A stretch of DNA of 64,000 nucleotides from TTA-H9 sp002071415 (GTDB lineage Bacteria; Bacteroidota; Bacteroidia; Bacteroidales; TTA-H9): assembly GCA_035411425.1 (NCBI GenBank), contig DAONSX010000001.1, forward strand, positions 124,001-188,000, in the 5' to 3' direction. The position numbers and the translations under genes are program-made. Of the stretch, positions 51,346 to 59,922 are shown piece after piece (within the stretch, counting starts at the first letter, position 1; every line of letters starts with the position of its first letter). The notes below the pieces were generated by a model that worked only from the letters and a program-made list of their open reading frames with translations, was not told the DNA's origin and searched no databases.

Positions 51346-51353
51346 TAAATTTG
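51346..51353 (+). promoter_or_regulatory. -7 box of trmD
   Basis: TAAATTTG followed by CAGG; 80 bp before the trmD ATG. A minus-strand -7 box TATTTTTG for the kinase operon lies at 51383-51390, so the two promoters overlap head to head. Confidence 0.5.
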
Positions 51354-51433
51354 CAGGTTCTACTAAAAGAGCAAAATTTTTACAAAAATAAAACTTTCAT
51401 TCCAATTATGGTTATTTTTCGAAAAATTTTTTT

Positions 51434-52129
51434 ATGCGAATAGATATTCTAACCTTATTTCCCGGAATGTTCGAAGGGCCTTTCTCCGAATCCATTCTCA
51501 AAAGAGCAACCGAAAAAAAGTTGGTAGAAATTCATGTACACAACATACGAGACTACTCGACTGATAAACACCGGCGTGTGGATGATTATCCCTTTGGGGG
51601 TGATGCGGGTATGGTAATGATGATCGAACCAATTTACAAAGCAATAAAAACTTTGAAGAAGGAAAGAGCATACGACAGGGTCATTTTTACTACACCCGAT
51701 GGTGAACTTTTCGATCAAAAGATGGCCAATTATTTTTCGACCTTGCAGAACATCATCATTTTATGTGGGCATTACAAGGGAATCGATCAAAGGATACGAG
51801 ATCATTTGATCGACCAGGAAGTTTCGATAGGAAATTATGTATTGACTGGTGGAGAGCTTGCTGCTGCAGTAATGACCGATGCCATCGTCAGACTGATTCC
51901 GGGAGTTTTGCACGACGAAACTTCGGCACTTACCGATTCGTTTCAGGATGATTTGCTTTCGCCGCCGGTTTATACGCGTCCTTGCAATTTTAAAGGATGG
52001 AGAGTACCGGAAATTCTCTTATCGGGCGACGATGGAAAAATTCAGCAATGGAAGCTCGAGAAGGCTATTGAGCGGACTAAAAAACGACGTCCTGACTTGC
52101 TCGACGAAGAAAATACCGGAAAAGATTAA
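51434..52129 (+). CDS. trmD: tRNA (guanine37-N1)-methyltransferase
   Basis: SPOUT methyltransferase that makes m1G37 in tRNAs with G36, preventing frameshifting. It begins MRIDILTLFPGMFEGPFSESI and contains HRRVDDYPFGGDAGMVMMIEPI. The trefoil-knot SAM site ILCGHYKGIDQRI is followed by IGNYVLTGGELAAAVMTDAIVRLIPGVL and the C-terminal YTRP. Length 231 residues is normal. It is monocistronic or leads into the zapA operon; a separate promoter box occurs after it. Confidence 0.95.
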   Translation: MRIDILTLFPGMFEGPFSESILKRATEKKLVEIHVHNIRDYSTDKHRRVDDYPFGGDAGMVMMIEPIYKAIKTLKKERAYDRVIFTTPDGELFDQKMANYFSTLQNIIILCGHYKGIDQRIRDHLIDQEVSIGNYVLTGGELAAAVMTDAIVRLIPGVLHDETSALTDSFQDDLLSPPVYTRPCNFKGWRVPEILLSGDDGKIQQWKLEKAIERTKKRRPDLLDEENTGKD

Positions 52130-52158
52130 AATAGGGCTATAATTTTTAAGATTTATAT

Positions 52159-52166
52159 TAACTTTG
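52159..52166 (+). promoter_or_regulatory. -7 box of the coiled-coil/zapA operon
   Basis: TAACTTTG followed by CA, matching TAnnTTTG, 35 bp before the ATG at 52202. Confidence 0.5.
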
Positions 52167-52201
52167 CAAAGTGTACATCGTATCGAAATGTTTAAACCGA
52201 A

Positions 52202-52510
52202 ATGCCTGAAAGCGAAACACTTGATATGCTTCGTTCTCTTCGAATCAAAGTAGAACATTTTGTGGAGCAATATCAGGTAATGGTCGAAAAGATGAAGGTC
52301 ATAGAAACCATCAATTCCGATCTGCTAAAAAAGAATCAGGAATTTCAAAAGCATTTCGAGCAGATGAACAACGAACTTAAAATACAAAACTTAACCGAAT
52401 TATTAACCCAAGGAAAAGGAAAAACAGAAGTCAAAGCCATTATCGATAGGATTGTGCGGGACATTGACAAATGTATTGGTTTAATCAACCAACCTGACCT
52501 GAAGGAGTAA
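52202..52510 (+). CDS. Coiled-coil protein upstream of zapA
   Basis: 102-residue, almost wholly helical and charged protein (MLRSLRIKVEHFVEQYQVMVEK, NSDLLKKNQEFQKHFEQMNNEL) with heptad-like spacing of Leu/Ile/Val, so probably a parallel coiled coil. A gene of this kind commonly precedes zapA in Bacteroidota. It probably works with ZapA at the division ring (inference from context). The last 25 residues (VKAIIDRIVRDIDKCIGLIN) may be a separate helix. Confidence 0.75.
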   Translation: MPESETLDMLRSLRIKVEHFVEQYQVMVEKMKVIETINSDLLKKNQEFQKHFEQMNNELKIQNLTELLTQGKGKTEVKAIIDRIVRDIDKCIGLINQPDLKE

Positions 52511-52531
52511 GTCGAGAACTGACATTCAACA

Positions 52532-52816
52532 ATGGATGAAATCTCAATATCCCTACTTATAGGAGAAAGAACATATCGTTTAACTATTAAAAAGGAGGAA
52601 GAAGAAACCATTCGTAAAGTAGCCCATGATATCAACCAGAGGTTGCAAGATTATGCGCAAATTTACGCATATCGCGATAAACAGGATTTGCTTGCAATGA
52701 TAGTTCTGGAGCTTGCCACTCAGTTAGAAGCAAATAAAAACCTCATGGAATACCATAATCTCGAAATACAAAACAGAATCAGGGAAATAGAAGGTATGAT
52801 AGACCAGTATATTTGA
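52532..52816 (+). CDS. zapA: Cell division protein ZapA
   Basis: Small FtsZ-bundling protein of 94 residues. The N-terminal beta-hairpin MDEISISLLIGERTYRLTI and the following helix EEETIRKVAHDINQRLQDY are typical. A C-terminal coiled coil (LEANKNLMEYHNLEIQNRIREIEGMI) mediates dimer and tetramer formation. It is 21 bp after the coiled-coil gene, and a 6S-like RNA follows, an arrangement known from other bacteria such as E. coli. Confidence 0.88.
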   Translation: MDEISISLLIGERTYRLTIKKEEEETIRKVAHDINQRLQDYAQIYAYRDKQDLLAMIVLELATQLEANKNLMEYHNLEIQNRIREIEGMIDQYI

Positions 52817-52842
52817 ACGTTCTTTGACATCCAAATGATATT

Positions 52843-53035
52843 ACCCGCAGCAATTCCATTCGGTTTGCAAACTCAACATTAAACACTTAAGGGGAGTCTT
52901 TCTGTTTTGGCAAACAGGCCACGACTCCGCTCGGCGGAGTTCCTTTCAGGATAACAGTGGAAGTTTAAAGAAGCAGGGCAACCCTAAACCTATAGAATGG
53001 GGTTTCAAAACTCCAGGAATTGTTTGCGGGTTTTT
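52843..53035 (+). ncRNA. ssrS: Candidate 6S RNA
   Basis: A 193-nt non-coding stretch between zapA and rny. Its ends pair almost perfectly (ACCCGCAGCAATTCC at 52843-52857 with GGAATTGTTTGCGGGT at 53016-53031), followed by a short T-run. Inside lie two perfect hairpins, CTGTTT-TGGC-AAACAG and ACTCCGC-TCG-GCGGAGT, then unpaired A-rich parts, giving a long hairpin with a central bulge. Size, shape and position after zapA fit 6S RNA, which sequesters RNA polymerase in stationary phase. Without alignment the call is provisional. Confidence 0.6.
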
Positions 53036-53063
53036 CTTTTCCGTTTAAAAACCACCTATCTGC

Positions 53064-54605
53064 ATGAGTACGCTATATATTATCTTATTGGTAGTAATAG
53101 GTATGGCACTGGCCAGTTTCATTACTGCACTTGCTATTCGAAAGAATGCAAACTCAAACGCCAATCGCATTCTTCGCGAAGCCGAAGAAAAAGCGGAAAT
53201 GCTCAAGAAAGAAAAAATCGTTCAAGCCAAAGAAGAAATCCTACAATTTAAATTGAAAAACGAACAGGAAATCATCGAGAAAAACAACAGTCTGCTTCGT
53301 TTGGAAACACGTTTGAAGCAGCGTGAACAGCAAATAAACCAGCGTTCTGAGGAACTCCAGAAACGACAAAGAGAGGTAGAAGCAAAAAATTCTATGCTTA
53401 ATGAAAAATTGGAATGGGTTACCCAAAAGGAAACCGAATTAGAAAAAGCCTTACGTCAAAAAACCGACATACTCGAAAAGATTTCGGGCATGACCAGTAA
53501 AGAGGCTCGTAATCAACTCATCGAAAGCATGAAGGAAGAAGCCCGAAACGATGCTATTACATATATTAAGGACATCATGGACGAGGCTAAAATCACTGCT
53601 CAAAACGAAGCCAAGAAAATTGTCATTGAGTCGATCCAACGAACAGCAGTCGAAAATGCTATTGAAAATGCCGTTTCGGTTTTCAATATCGAAAGTGATG
53701 AGATCAAAGGCCGCATCATAGGCCGCGAAGGAAGAAATATCCGAACACTCGAAGCTCTCACTGGCGTAGAAATCATCATCGACGATTCCCCTGATGCCAT
53801 TCTTTTATCGAGTTTCGATCCCATACGTAGAGAGATAGCTCGTTTATCGCTGCAAAAATTAGTTACTGATGGTCGTATTCACCCAGCAAGAATTGAAGAA
53901 GTAGTAGCTAAAACCGAAAAACAGATCGAACAGGAAATCATCGAAGTGGGCAAACGTACAGTGGTTGAACTGGGGATTCATGGAATGCATCCTGAACTCA
54001 TTCGCCTGATAGGCAAAATGAAATACCGTTCCTCTTATGGGCAGAATCTTTTACATCACTCGAAGGAAGTTTCACGTTTATGTGCAAATATGGCTGCCGA
54101 ACTAGGACTGAATGCTCAAAAGGCCAAACGTGCAGGTTTACTTCACGATATTGGCAAAGTAGCCGAAAATGAAAGCGACCTGCCACATGCCATTCTAGGA
54201 ATGAACCTTGCCGAGAAATACAAGGAAAAACCCGAAATATGCAATGCCATCGGTTCTCATCATGAAGATATAGAAATGAATACACTGATTGCTCCTATTA
54301 TACAGGTCTGTGATGCAATTTCGGGTGCAAGACCAGGAGCTCGTCGAGAAGTGGTTGAGGCCTACATGCAACGGCTGCATAAACTTGAAGAACTTGCCCT
54401 CTCCTACCCTGGTGTGGTAAAAACTTACGCAATTCAAGCTGGACGTGAGTTGAGAGTCATTGTGGGAGCCGATAAGGTTTCTGACGATGAGGTTAACCGC
54501 ATTTCTTATGAACTCTCACGAAAAATTCAAGAGGAAATGACCTATCCAGGGCAAATCAAAATCACTGTTATTCGAGAAACCCGGGTCATCAATTACGCAA
54601 AGTAA
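53064..54605 (+). CDS. rny: Ribonuclease Y
   Basis: Membrane-anchored endoribonuclease that starts mRNA decay. One N-terminal helix (TLYIILLVVIGMALASFI) is followed by a long coiled coil (residues about 25-195, rich in Glu/Lys/Gln). A KH domain follows (GRIIGREGRNIRTLEALTGVEIIIDDSP), then an HD domain (HSKEVSRLCANMAAEL, GLLHDIGK) with an intact dyad. The C-terminal dimer region ends in KITVIRETRVINYAK, a diagnostic RNase Y end. Length 513 residues is normal. The gene starts 28 bp after the candidate 6S RNA. Confidence 0.95.
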   Translation: MSTLYIILLVVIGMALASFITALAIRKNANSNANRILREAEEKAEMLKKEKIVQAKEEILQFKLKNEQEIIEKNNSLLRLETRLKQREQQINQRSEELQKRQREVEAKNSMLNEKLEWVTQKETELEKALRQKTDILEKISGMTSKEARNQLIESMKEEARNDAITYIKDIMDEAKITAQNEAKKIVIESIQRTAVENAIENAVSVFNIESDEIKGRIIGREGRNIRTLEALTGVEIIIDDSPDAILLSSFDPIRREIARLSLQKLVTDGRIHPARIEEVVAKTEKQIEQEIIEVGKRTVVELGIHGMHPELIRLIGKMKYRSSYGQNLLHHSKEVSRLCANMAAELGLNAQKAKRAGLLHDIGKVAENESDLPHAILGMNLAEKYKEKPEICNAIGSHHEDIEMNTLIAPIIQVCDAISGARPGARREVVEAYMQRLHKLEELALSYPGVVKTYAIQAGRELRVIVGADKVSDDEVNRISYELSRKIQEEMTYPGQIKITVIRETRVINYAK

Positions 54606-54829
54606 TCATCTTATTTCTCTATTGACTGTTTGCTTGATTGATAGATAAATTGCATGCAACGGTTAAGACTGAGAAATTGGAGAACTAAAATCCTCTTTCG
54701 TGCTAATCTTGTAGATTGCAAAAAATACAGTTTTCCCATTCATTCCTCTCTCTTGTCGTCTCTATTTCCCCTATATTTTCCCAACCCGCTACGGGCGACA
54801 AATTTTAGGATTTTAAGAATCAAAATTTC

Positions 54830-54837
54830 TAATTTTG
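54830..54837 (+). promoter_or_regulatory. -7 box of transketolase gene
   Basis: TAATTTTG followed by CCC, 33 bp before the ATG at 54871. This makes the more upstream TTG (54835) an impossible start, since it lies inside the promoter. The rest of 54606-54829 holds nothing I can support. Confidence 0.55.
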
Positions 54838-54870
54838 CCCGTGTCTTTCAATCACGAAAATAAAACCTCG

Positions 54871-56952
54871 ATGAATCTGACAACCAATATAGACAGGCGG
54901 GCGGCCGACAATTTGCGGGCTCTTATTGTTGCCATGGTCGAAAAAGCCAAATCTGGCCATCCGGGCGGAGCGATGGGAGCAGCCGATTTTATCCATATTC
55001 TTTATAGTGAATATCTGCGTTTCGATCCTTCCGATCCCAATTGTATTCCGAACGATCCGAATTGGATTGCTCGGGATCGTTTCTTCCTCGACCCTGGCCA
55101 CTTGTCAGCCTTGTTGTATGCTGTTCTAACCTTATGCGGAAAATTCTCACTCGACGATTTGCAAAATTTTCGCCAATTAGGAGGCAGTACGCCAGGCCAT
55201 CCAGAAAAGAATATACAAAGAGGCATCGAAAACACCTCGGGTCCTTTGGGACAAGGGCATGCCATGGCCGTGGGAGCAGCTATTGCCGAACGATTTTTAG
55301 CCGCACGATTCGGAAAAGTGGTAGAGCATAAAACCATTGCTCTTATTTCGGACGGCGGTATACAGGAAGAAATTTCACAAGGAGCAGGTCGCTTGGCCGG
55401 GCATCTGGGATTGCATAACCTTATCATGTTTTATGATGCCAATAATGTTCAGCTTTCGACAAAAGTAGATGAAGTTTCATCGGAAAATACGGCCATGAAA
55501 TATCGGGCTTGGGGTTGGAAAGTGCTCGAGATAGACGGGAATGACCCCGAAGAAATACGTCAAGCATTGGATGCTGCTTGGGCTGAAACTAAGTCCCCTA
55601 CCCTTATTATTGGCCATACCATCATGGGAAAAGGAATCAAAAATAAGGAAGGAAAATCCATGGAAGGACTTGTATCTACACATGGAAAGCCTATCAGCAA
55701 AGCCGGAGCCGATGTTACGATTACTTTGAGAGGACTCGGAGCCGATCCTCAGCATCCTTTTGCCATTTTTCCCGACGTTGAAGAACATTATCTAAAAGTT
55801 TTAAACAGGAAAAAAGAGGAAGCCCGCAAAGCGAAGGAAACCTTTGACGAATGGAAAGAACAAAATCCCAAACTGGCTGATGAGCTTAGACAATACTTTG
55901 ATAAGATTCAACCCGAAATAAACTGGGATGCGATACATTTGAGCATGAATGTAGCTACTCGTGTCAGCTCGGCCGAGGTACTCTCTGTTTTTAGCCAAAC
56001 CCTTGGAAATATGCTGGTAATGTCGGCCGACCTTGCTAATAGTGATCGAACCGACGGATTTCTTAGTCATACCCAACCTATTGTGCTGGGAGATTTCAAT
56101 GGGGCCTTTCTGCATGTTGGGGTATCGGAACTCACCATGGCTTCATTGGCCAACGGAATGGCTCTGCATGGAGGTGTAATTCCTGTATGTGGCACTTTTA
56201 TGGTTTTTTCCGACTATATGAAGCCAGCCATTCGCTTGGCGGCCTTAATGGAACTTCGGGTCATCTATGTTTGGTCGCACGATTCATTTCGTGTGGGAGA
56301 AGATGGTCCGACTCATCAACCCGTGGAACAGGAAGCACAGATTCGCTTGTTGGAACAATTAAAAAACCATTCTAACCAGAGAAGTTTCATAGCTCTTCGT
56401 CCGGCCGATCAGGCAGAAACGCTCGAAGCATGGAAATTTGCCCTTCAAAATAAAAATCGCCCCACGGGCATTCTGTTAAGCCGGCAAAACGTTAAAACCT
56501 TACCCCCTCTGCCTTTCGAAAGACGTCGTAAAGAAGCCGTAAATCTTCATCATGGTGCTTATCTGATTCGTAAAATAAGCGACTCACCCGATATCATCCT
56601 TTTGGGAAATGGCTCTGATGTGGCTTTGCTTTTGGAGGCAAGCGATATTCTTTTTAATCAATATCAAATAAAAACAAACCTGATTTCTGCCCCCAGCGAA
56701 GGCTTATTTCGTGAACAATCCACAGAATATCAACATTCTATTTTGCCTGAAGAAATTCCGATCTTTGTGCTTACCTCTGGCTTGCCATCTACCTTTCAAA
56801 CCCTTGCCGGATCAAAAGGCAGAATATTTGGACTCGAACAATTCGGATATTCGGCACCCGCTGAAATCCTAGAGACTCATTTTGGATTCACTCCTCAAAA
56901 TATTGCAAAAGAAGTGATGAATTTACTCGACGAAATAAATAACAATGAATAA
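54871..56952 (+). CDS. tkt: Transketolase
   Basis: Thiamine-diphosphate enzyme of the pentose phosphate pathway; moves two-carbon units between sugar phosphates. It has KSGHPGGAMGAADFI, DRFFLDPGHLSALLYA and GPLGQGHAMAVG. The ThDP/Mg motif is SDGGIQEEISQGAGRLAGHLGL with NN (DANNVQL), and the pyrimidine domain has a conserved glutamate GVSELTMASLANGMALHGG. HDSFRVGEDGPTHQPVEQ and the C-terminal FGYSAPAE follow. ATG at 54871 begins the conserved N-terminus. Length 693 residues is normal for a single-chain enzyme. The stop overlaps the next start by 8 bp. Confidence 0.95.
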   Translation: MNLTTNIDRRAADNLRALIVAMVEKAKSGHPGGAMGAADFIHILYSEYLRFDPSDPNCIPNDPNWIARDRFFLDPGHLSALLYAVLTLCGKFSLDDLQNFRQLGGSTPGHPEKNIQRGIENTSGPLGQGHAMAVGAAIAERFLAARFGKVVEHKTIALISDGGIQEEISQGAGRLAGHLGLHNLIMFYDANNVQLSTKVDEVSSENTAMKYRAWGWKVLEIDGNDPEEIRQALDAAWAETKSPTLIIGHTIMGKGIKNKEGKSMEGLVSTHGKPISKAGADVTITLRGLGADPQHPFAIFPDVEEHYLKVLNRKKEEARKAKETFDEWKEQNPKLADELRQYFDKIQPEINWDAIHLSMNVATRVSSAEVLSVFSQTLGNMLVMSADLANSDRTDGFLSHTQPIVLGDFNGAFLHVGVSELTMASLANGMALHGGVIPVCGTFMVFSDYMKPAIRLAALMELRVIYVWSHDSFRVGEDGPTHQPVEQEAQIRLLEQLKNHSNQRSFIALRPADQAETLEAWKFALQNKNRPTGILLSRQNVKTLPPLPFERRRKEAVNLHHGAYLIRKISDSPDIILLGNGSDVALLLEASDILFNQYQIKTNLISAPSEGLFREQSTEYQHSILPEEIPIFVLTSGLPSTFQTLAGSKGRIFGLEQFGYSAPAEILETHFGFTPQNIAKEVMNLLDEINNNE

Positions 56953-57808
56953 AATAAAAAACCTATTTTTTATTGTTATTATTTTATTTTATTCAAGTAA
57001 AATTTTTTCACAACAGAATATCGAATATGTGCAACAGGCCGACAGTTTACGCAAGGGCTGGTATTTTGGCATTAATATGGGTGCTGCTTTCCCTTCTAAT
57101 TTTTCGGCCAATTTTTACAACGGAAGTTCCGAAAATATCAATAAAATATCATTAATTCTCGATAATCAATATTATAAACCTATAATCGTACAACAAATTG
57201 GATACAATTATCTTTTCTATGAATTGCCACATAAAATGTCTTATCAGCCTAATCTTACGGTAGGCGGATATGTGCGTTATCAATTTTCGAAAAGATCATC
57301 TTTTCTTTTACAGGCCAATTATGCGCGATTAACAGCCAGCGATGTGTTTCTTCTTTATCTTGAAATTCCCGAAGGTTATTCTTTCGATGCCAACTACCTC
57401 CAATGCCAAATCATGGGACAGGAAGAAAGAACTTACATTGATCTGGGCTATCGGTTCGACCTGAGAAATCATGAAAGATATTTCCCTTTTATAGAGACAG
57501 GTGTGAATATCAATAATACCAAAGTGTTAAAGAACATGATTCGCATCGAGAATCAGGAATACAGCATAAAATATTCTGGAGAACATCCTATTGGGCCTTA
57601 TTCGCAAGATTATTACGATATTTATGAAGGTGGTATAGGAGTCGGAGGATTCTTTACATTAGGTTATGCATTGAATTTCAATGCAAATATTTCAATTGAT
57701 CCCAGTTTAACTTTTTATTTTACAAGCACCCATCTTGAAGGTTATACGAATATGAAACCTGGCTTCAATCTTCTTGTCAGATTGATGTTCAGAAATTTCG
57801 ATTTTTAA
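56945..57808 (+). CDS. Outer-membrane beta-barrel-like protein
   Basis: Exported protein of 287 residues with a signal peptide (NLFFIVIILFYSSKIFSQ). The rest alternates short amphipathic strands with Tyr/Phe girdles (GWYFGINMGAAF, GGYVRYQFSKRSSFLLQANYARL, ERTYIDLGYRFDLR, FFTLGYALNF) and ends in LLVRLMFRNFDF. The terminal aromatic residue is typical of outer-membrane barrels. It starts inside the last codons of tkt and so is translationally coupled, but a functional link is not evident. Function unknown. Confidence 0.7.
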   Translation: MNKIKNLFFIVIILFYSSKIFSQQNIEYVQQADSLRKGWYFGINMGAAFPSNFSANFYNGSSENINKISLILDNQYYKPIIVQQIGYNYLFYELPHKMSYQPNLTVGGYVRYQFSKRSSFLLQANYARLTASDVFLLYLEIPEGYSFDANYLQCQIMGQEERTYIDLGYRFDLRNHERYFPFIETGVNINNTKVLKNMIRIENQEYSIKYSGEHPIGPYSQDYYDIYEGGIGVGGFFTLGYALNFNANISIDPSLTFYFTSTHLEGYTNMKPGFNLLVRLMFRNFDF

Positions 57809-57852
57809 ACACATTGGGAAAAATATTGTTGAATTGAAGAAAAGTGCGAGTT

Positions 57853-58431
57853 ATGAAAACATGCGAAGCTTTGAAACTCATCGAGAAGTATTATCCTCAA
57901 GATTCGGAAGCCAGTCGGTATTATCGTATTCATGTAAATGCCGTGGCAAAGGCTGCTGAATTGATTGTACTAAATAACCCTCACTTAAATGTCGACATTG
58001 AAAAAGTAAAGGTTATGGCGCTGTTACACGACATAGGGATTTTTATGACCGATGCTCCGGCTATTGGGTGTTACGGGAAATACCCCTACCTGGCACATGG
58101 ATATTTAGGAAGAGAACTTTTAGAAAAGGAAGGTTTACTCGATATAGCGCCTGTTTGCGAGCGACATGTTGGCATAGGCTTGTCGTTAACCGATATCGAG
58201 AAGAACCTATTGCCTCTGCCCCATCGTGATATGCAGCCACAGACAATAGAGGAAAAAATTGTTTGTTATGCCGATAAATTTTTTTCGAAGTCTTCGCCCC
58301 GCCCCGAAATGCCCAAACCTGTCGAAAAAATTATCAATAATCTGAAAAAATATGGTAATGATAAGATTGAAAAATTCTTAGAAATGGAAAAAATGTTTGG
58401 CTCTGGATATATTTACGAAAATTTTCGTTAA
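57853..58431 (+). CDS. HD-domain hydrolase (HDIG type)
   Basis: Cytoplasmic HD-superfamily protein of 192 residues. It has a first metal His in YRIHVNAVAKAAEL, an intact dyad ALLHDIGIF, conserved His pairs in LAHGYLGREL and CERHVGIGL, and the last Asp in CYADKFFSK. It resembles the uncharacterised HDIG phosphohydrolases found next to nucleotide-metabolism genes. ATG at 57853 is preferred to the GTG at 57844. Unlike the HD protein at 13121, all metal ligands are kept. Substrate unknown. Confidence 0.82.
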   Translation: MKTCEALKLIEKYYPQDSEASRYYRIHVNAVAKAAELIVLNNPHLNVDIEKVKVMALLHDIGIFMTDAPAIGCYGKYPYLAHGYLGRELLEKEGLLDIAPVCERHVGIGLSLTDIEKNLLPLPHRDMQPQTIEEKIVCYADKFFSKSSPRPEMPKPVEKIINNLKKYGNDKIEKFLEMEKMFGSGYIYENFR

Positions 58432-58657
58432 AATTTTTATATAAAACTTCAAACTAAATTATCACAAATTTGGCAATAAAAAATCATTGTTGCCAAAAAT
58501 GTGATAAAAAATCTTACACGCTTTATCCTGCCATCGCATATCGATCCTGTCAATTACAAATACTCTTTTTACATACATTAAAAAAATTTGATGCAATTCT
58601 CTGCTTCGTGTGCTATTTTTTCTCACAAAGACGCCAAGAACGCTAAGAAAAATTGAT
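58432..58657. other. Non-coding stretch with inverted repeat and direct repeats
   Basis: AT-rich DNA after the HD gene. It holds an inverted repeat with 18-bp arms (TTATCACAAATTTGGCAA at 58459-58476 against 58490-58507, two central mismatches, 13-nt loop) and the first copy of a 27-bp direct repeat at 58604-58630. No gene is evident. The inverted repeat could serve as a transcription terminator although no T-run follows. Confidence 0.5.
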
Positions 58658-58698
58658 TCAATCCTTTACCCCTTCGCGTGCTATTTTTTCTCGCAAAG
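58604..58698 (-). repeat. 27-bp direct repeat, two copies
   Basis: Copies at 58604-58630 and 58672-58698 are identical at 25 of 27 positions (minus strand reads CTTTG, C/T-differences, then AGAAAAAATAGCAC, then CGAAG). The flank of the first copy (minus strand CTTAGCGTTCTTGGCGTCTT) has the roughly 9-nt rhythm of a CTTTGCG-type dispersed repeat I recall from many environmental genomes. Confidence 0.6.
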
Positions 58699-59410
58699 TA
58701 ATGTCGCCGTTATAATATTGATCATATTCGATAAAAATATAAAACTCTCCTTCTGCTCTGCCAGCCTGAAAACCTAAACGGTAAATCGCGTTGATATACA
58801 AAAAAGGTAGCCGGTATCTGAATGAAAAATGCTGCCCATAATCCGTACTGCTGAAAAGGCTGTAGCAGTAACCCGTATCAAATGCAGCAATGTACACTTC
58901 ACCTGGTGCACCACCCGGACACATATAGGATAAATGGAAAAATTATAATGTGGCAACTGACTTTTGTATTCAAAACTATTGCCTGTATCGCTGCTTACAT
59001 ATAAATCAATCGGGCTGTATGGCGGTTGAGGCAGATTCAGACCAATTACTTCACCTTCAATGGTACCCGATAAAAAACTAAAGTCATTAGGAGTAAACAG
59101 GGTGTCAAAATCTACTCCATTGTTATAAGGAACGGAGAACTCTTGTGCCTCCAGTTATCTTACAAGGAGAATAAATTAATCCGTTAATCTTATCTTTATA
59201 AATATTCTGATCAAATGAATCTTTTTAATAACTGATAAACTGACCATAATCATTGCTGTATATTAAACCATATTCCCACCCAAAATTATAGGTGATAAAT
59301 GTTGTAACATAATAAAATTCCCCCAGCACCGTCCCTTTTGAATAATGTTGCGAAAAGAGAGGATTCATACAATAACAAATGATAAAAAGTAACAAAAATA
59401 TTTTTTTCAT
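58658..59410 (-). pseudogene. Frameshifted secreted Asp-box (BNR/sortilin-like) protein
   Basis: On the minus strand a signal peptide (MKKIFLLLFIICYCMNPLFS) starts at 59410 and the sequence runs through three successive frames. Frame 1 goes to a stop at 59225 (ending YSNDYGQFISY). Its continuation reads on in the same frame (KDSFDQNIYKDKINGLIYSP). A second frame from 59148 to about 58925 reads AQEFSVPYNNGVDFDTL...YVSSDTGNSFEY. A third frame from 58924 to 58658 reads FSSTDYGQHFSFRY. Three Asp-box-like S-x-D-x-G motifs mark a beta-propeller-type exported protein. One nonsense codon and at least two frameshifts show it is dead. Confidence 0.72.
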
Positions 59411-59922
59411 GGTTGTTTGATTTTAAAGTTTTACAATTGGATAACAAACTTGATAATTTGGAGTACTAACTTTTAAAAATTGAGACCTGCAGAGAAAGAT
59501 AAATTTCTCGAACTGAAGGTAAATGAAAAATTATTTAAACCCTTTAGTGCCCTCAGCTTATGATAGATTTGTTATGGATAACTACTGGGAACAGGAACCC
59601 ATGCAGCCTGACTATAGATTCTATAGATGGGGAATATACCCATTATTAAAGAAGTAAAAAGTAAACAAATTCTTTTTATGGCAGTTTAGATTAAAGATAT
59701 TTATTATAACCAACATACGGTTTCATTATTATTTCGTTTTGCAGCTAAACATTACATAAAATTTAGTAGTCTGATTGAAAATTCTATTTTTCAGTTAATC
59801 ATATAAATAGTCTTACTAAAATACTAAAAATTACACTTTTACCAAAAATGTAAGAATTGTTGATTTAGGAATAACAGATATTAGAGAGGTGTTAGGCTTA
59901 AAGAGTTAACTGATACGAAATT
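59411..59922. other. 512-bp region with no supported gene
   Basis: AT-rich DNA between the pseudogene start and the stop of the PQQ-repeat gene. On the plus strand 59490-59660 has scattered protein-like stretches in different frames (for example RPAEKDKFLELKVNEKLF and MQPDYRFYRWGIYPLLKK) separated by stops, which may be remains of another lost gene. I see no promoter, repeat or RNA here. Confidence 0.4.

Noticed and set aside
54654..54863. Plus-strand open frame upstream of transketolase
   Set aside because: Ends inside the tkt leader, has no protein-like pattern and would contain the tkt promoter.
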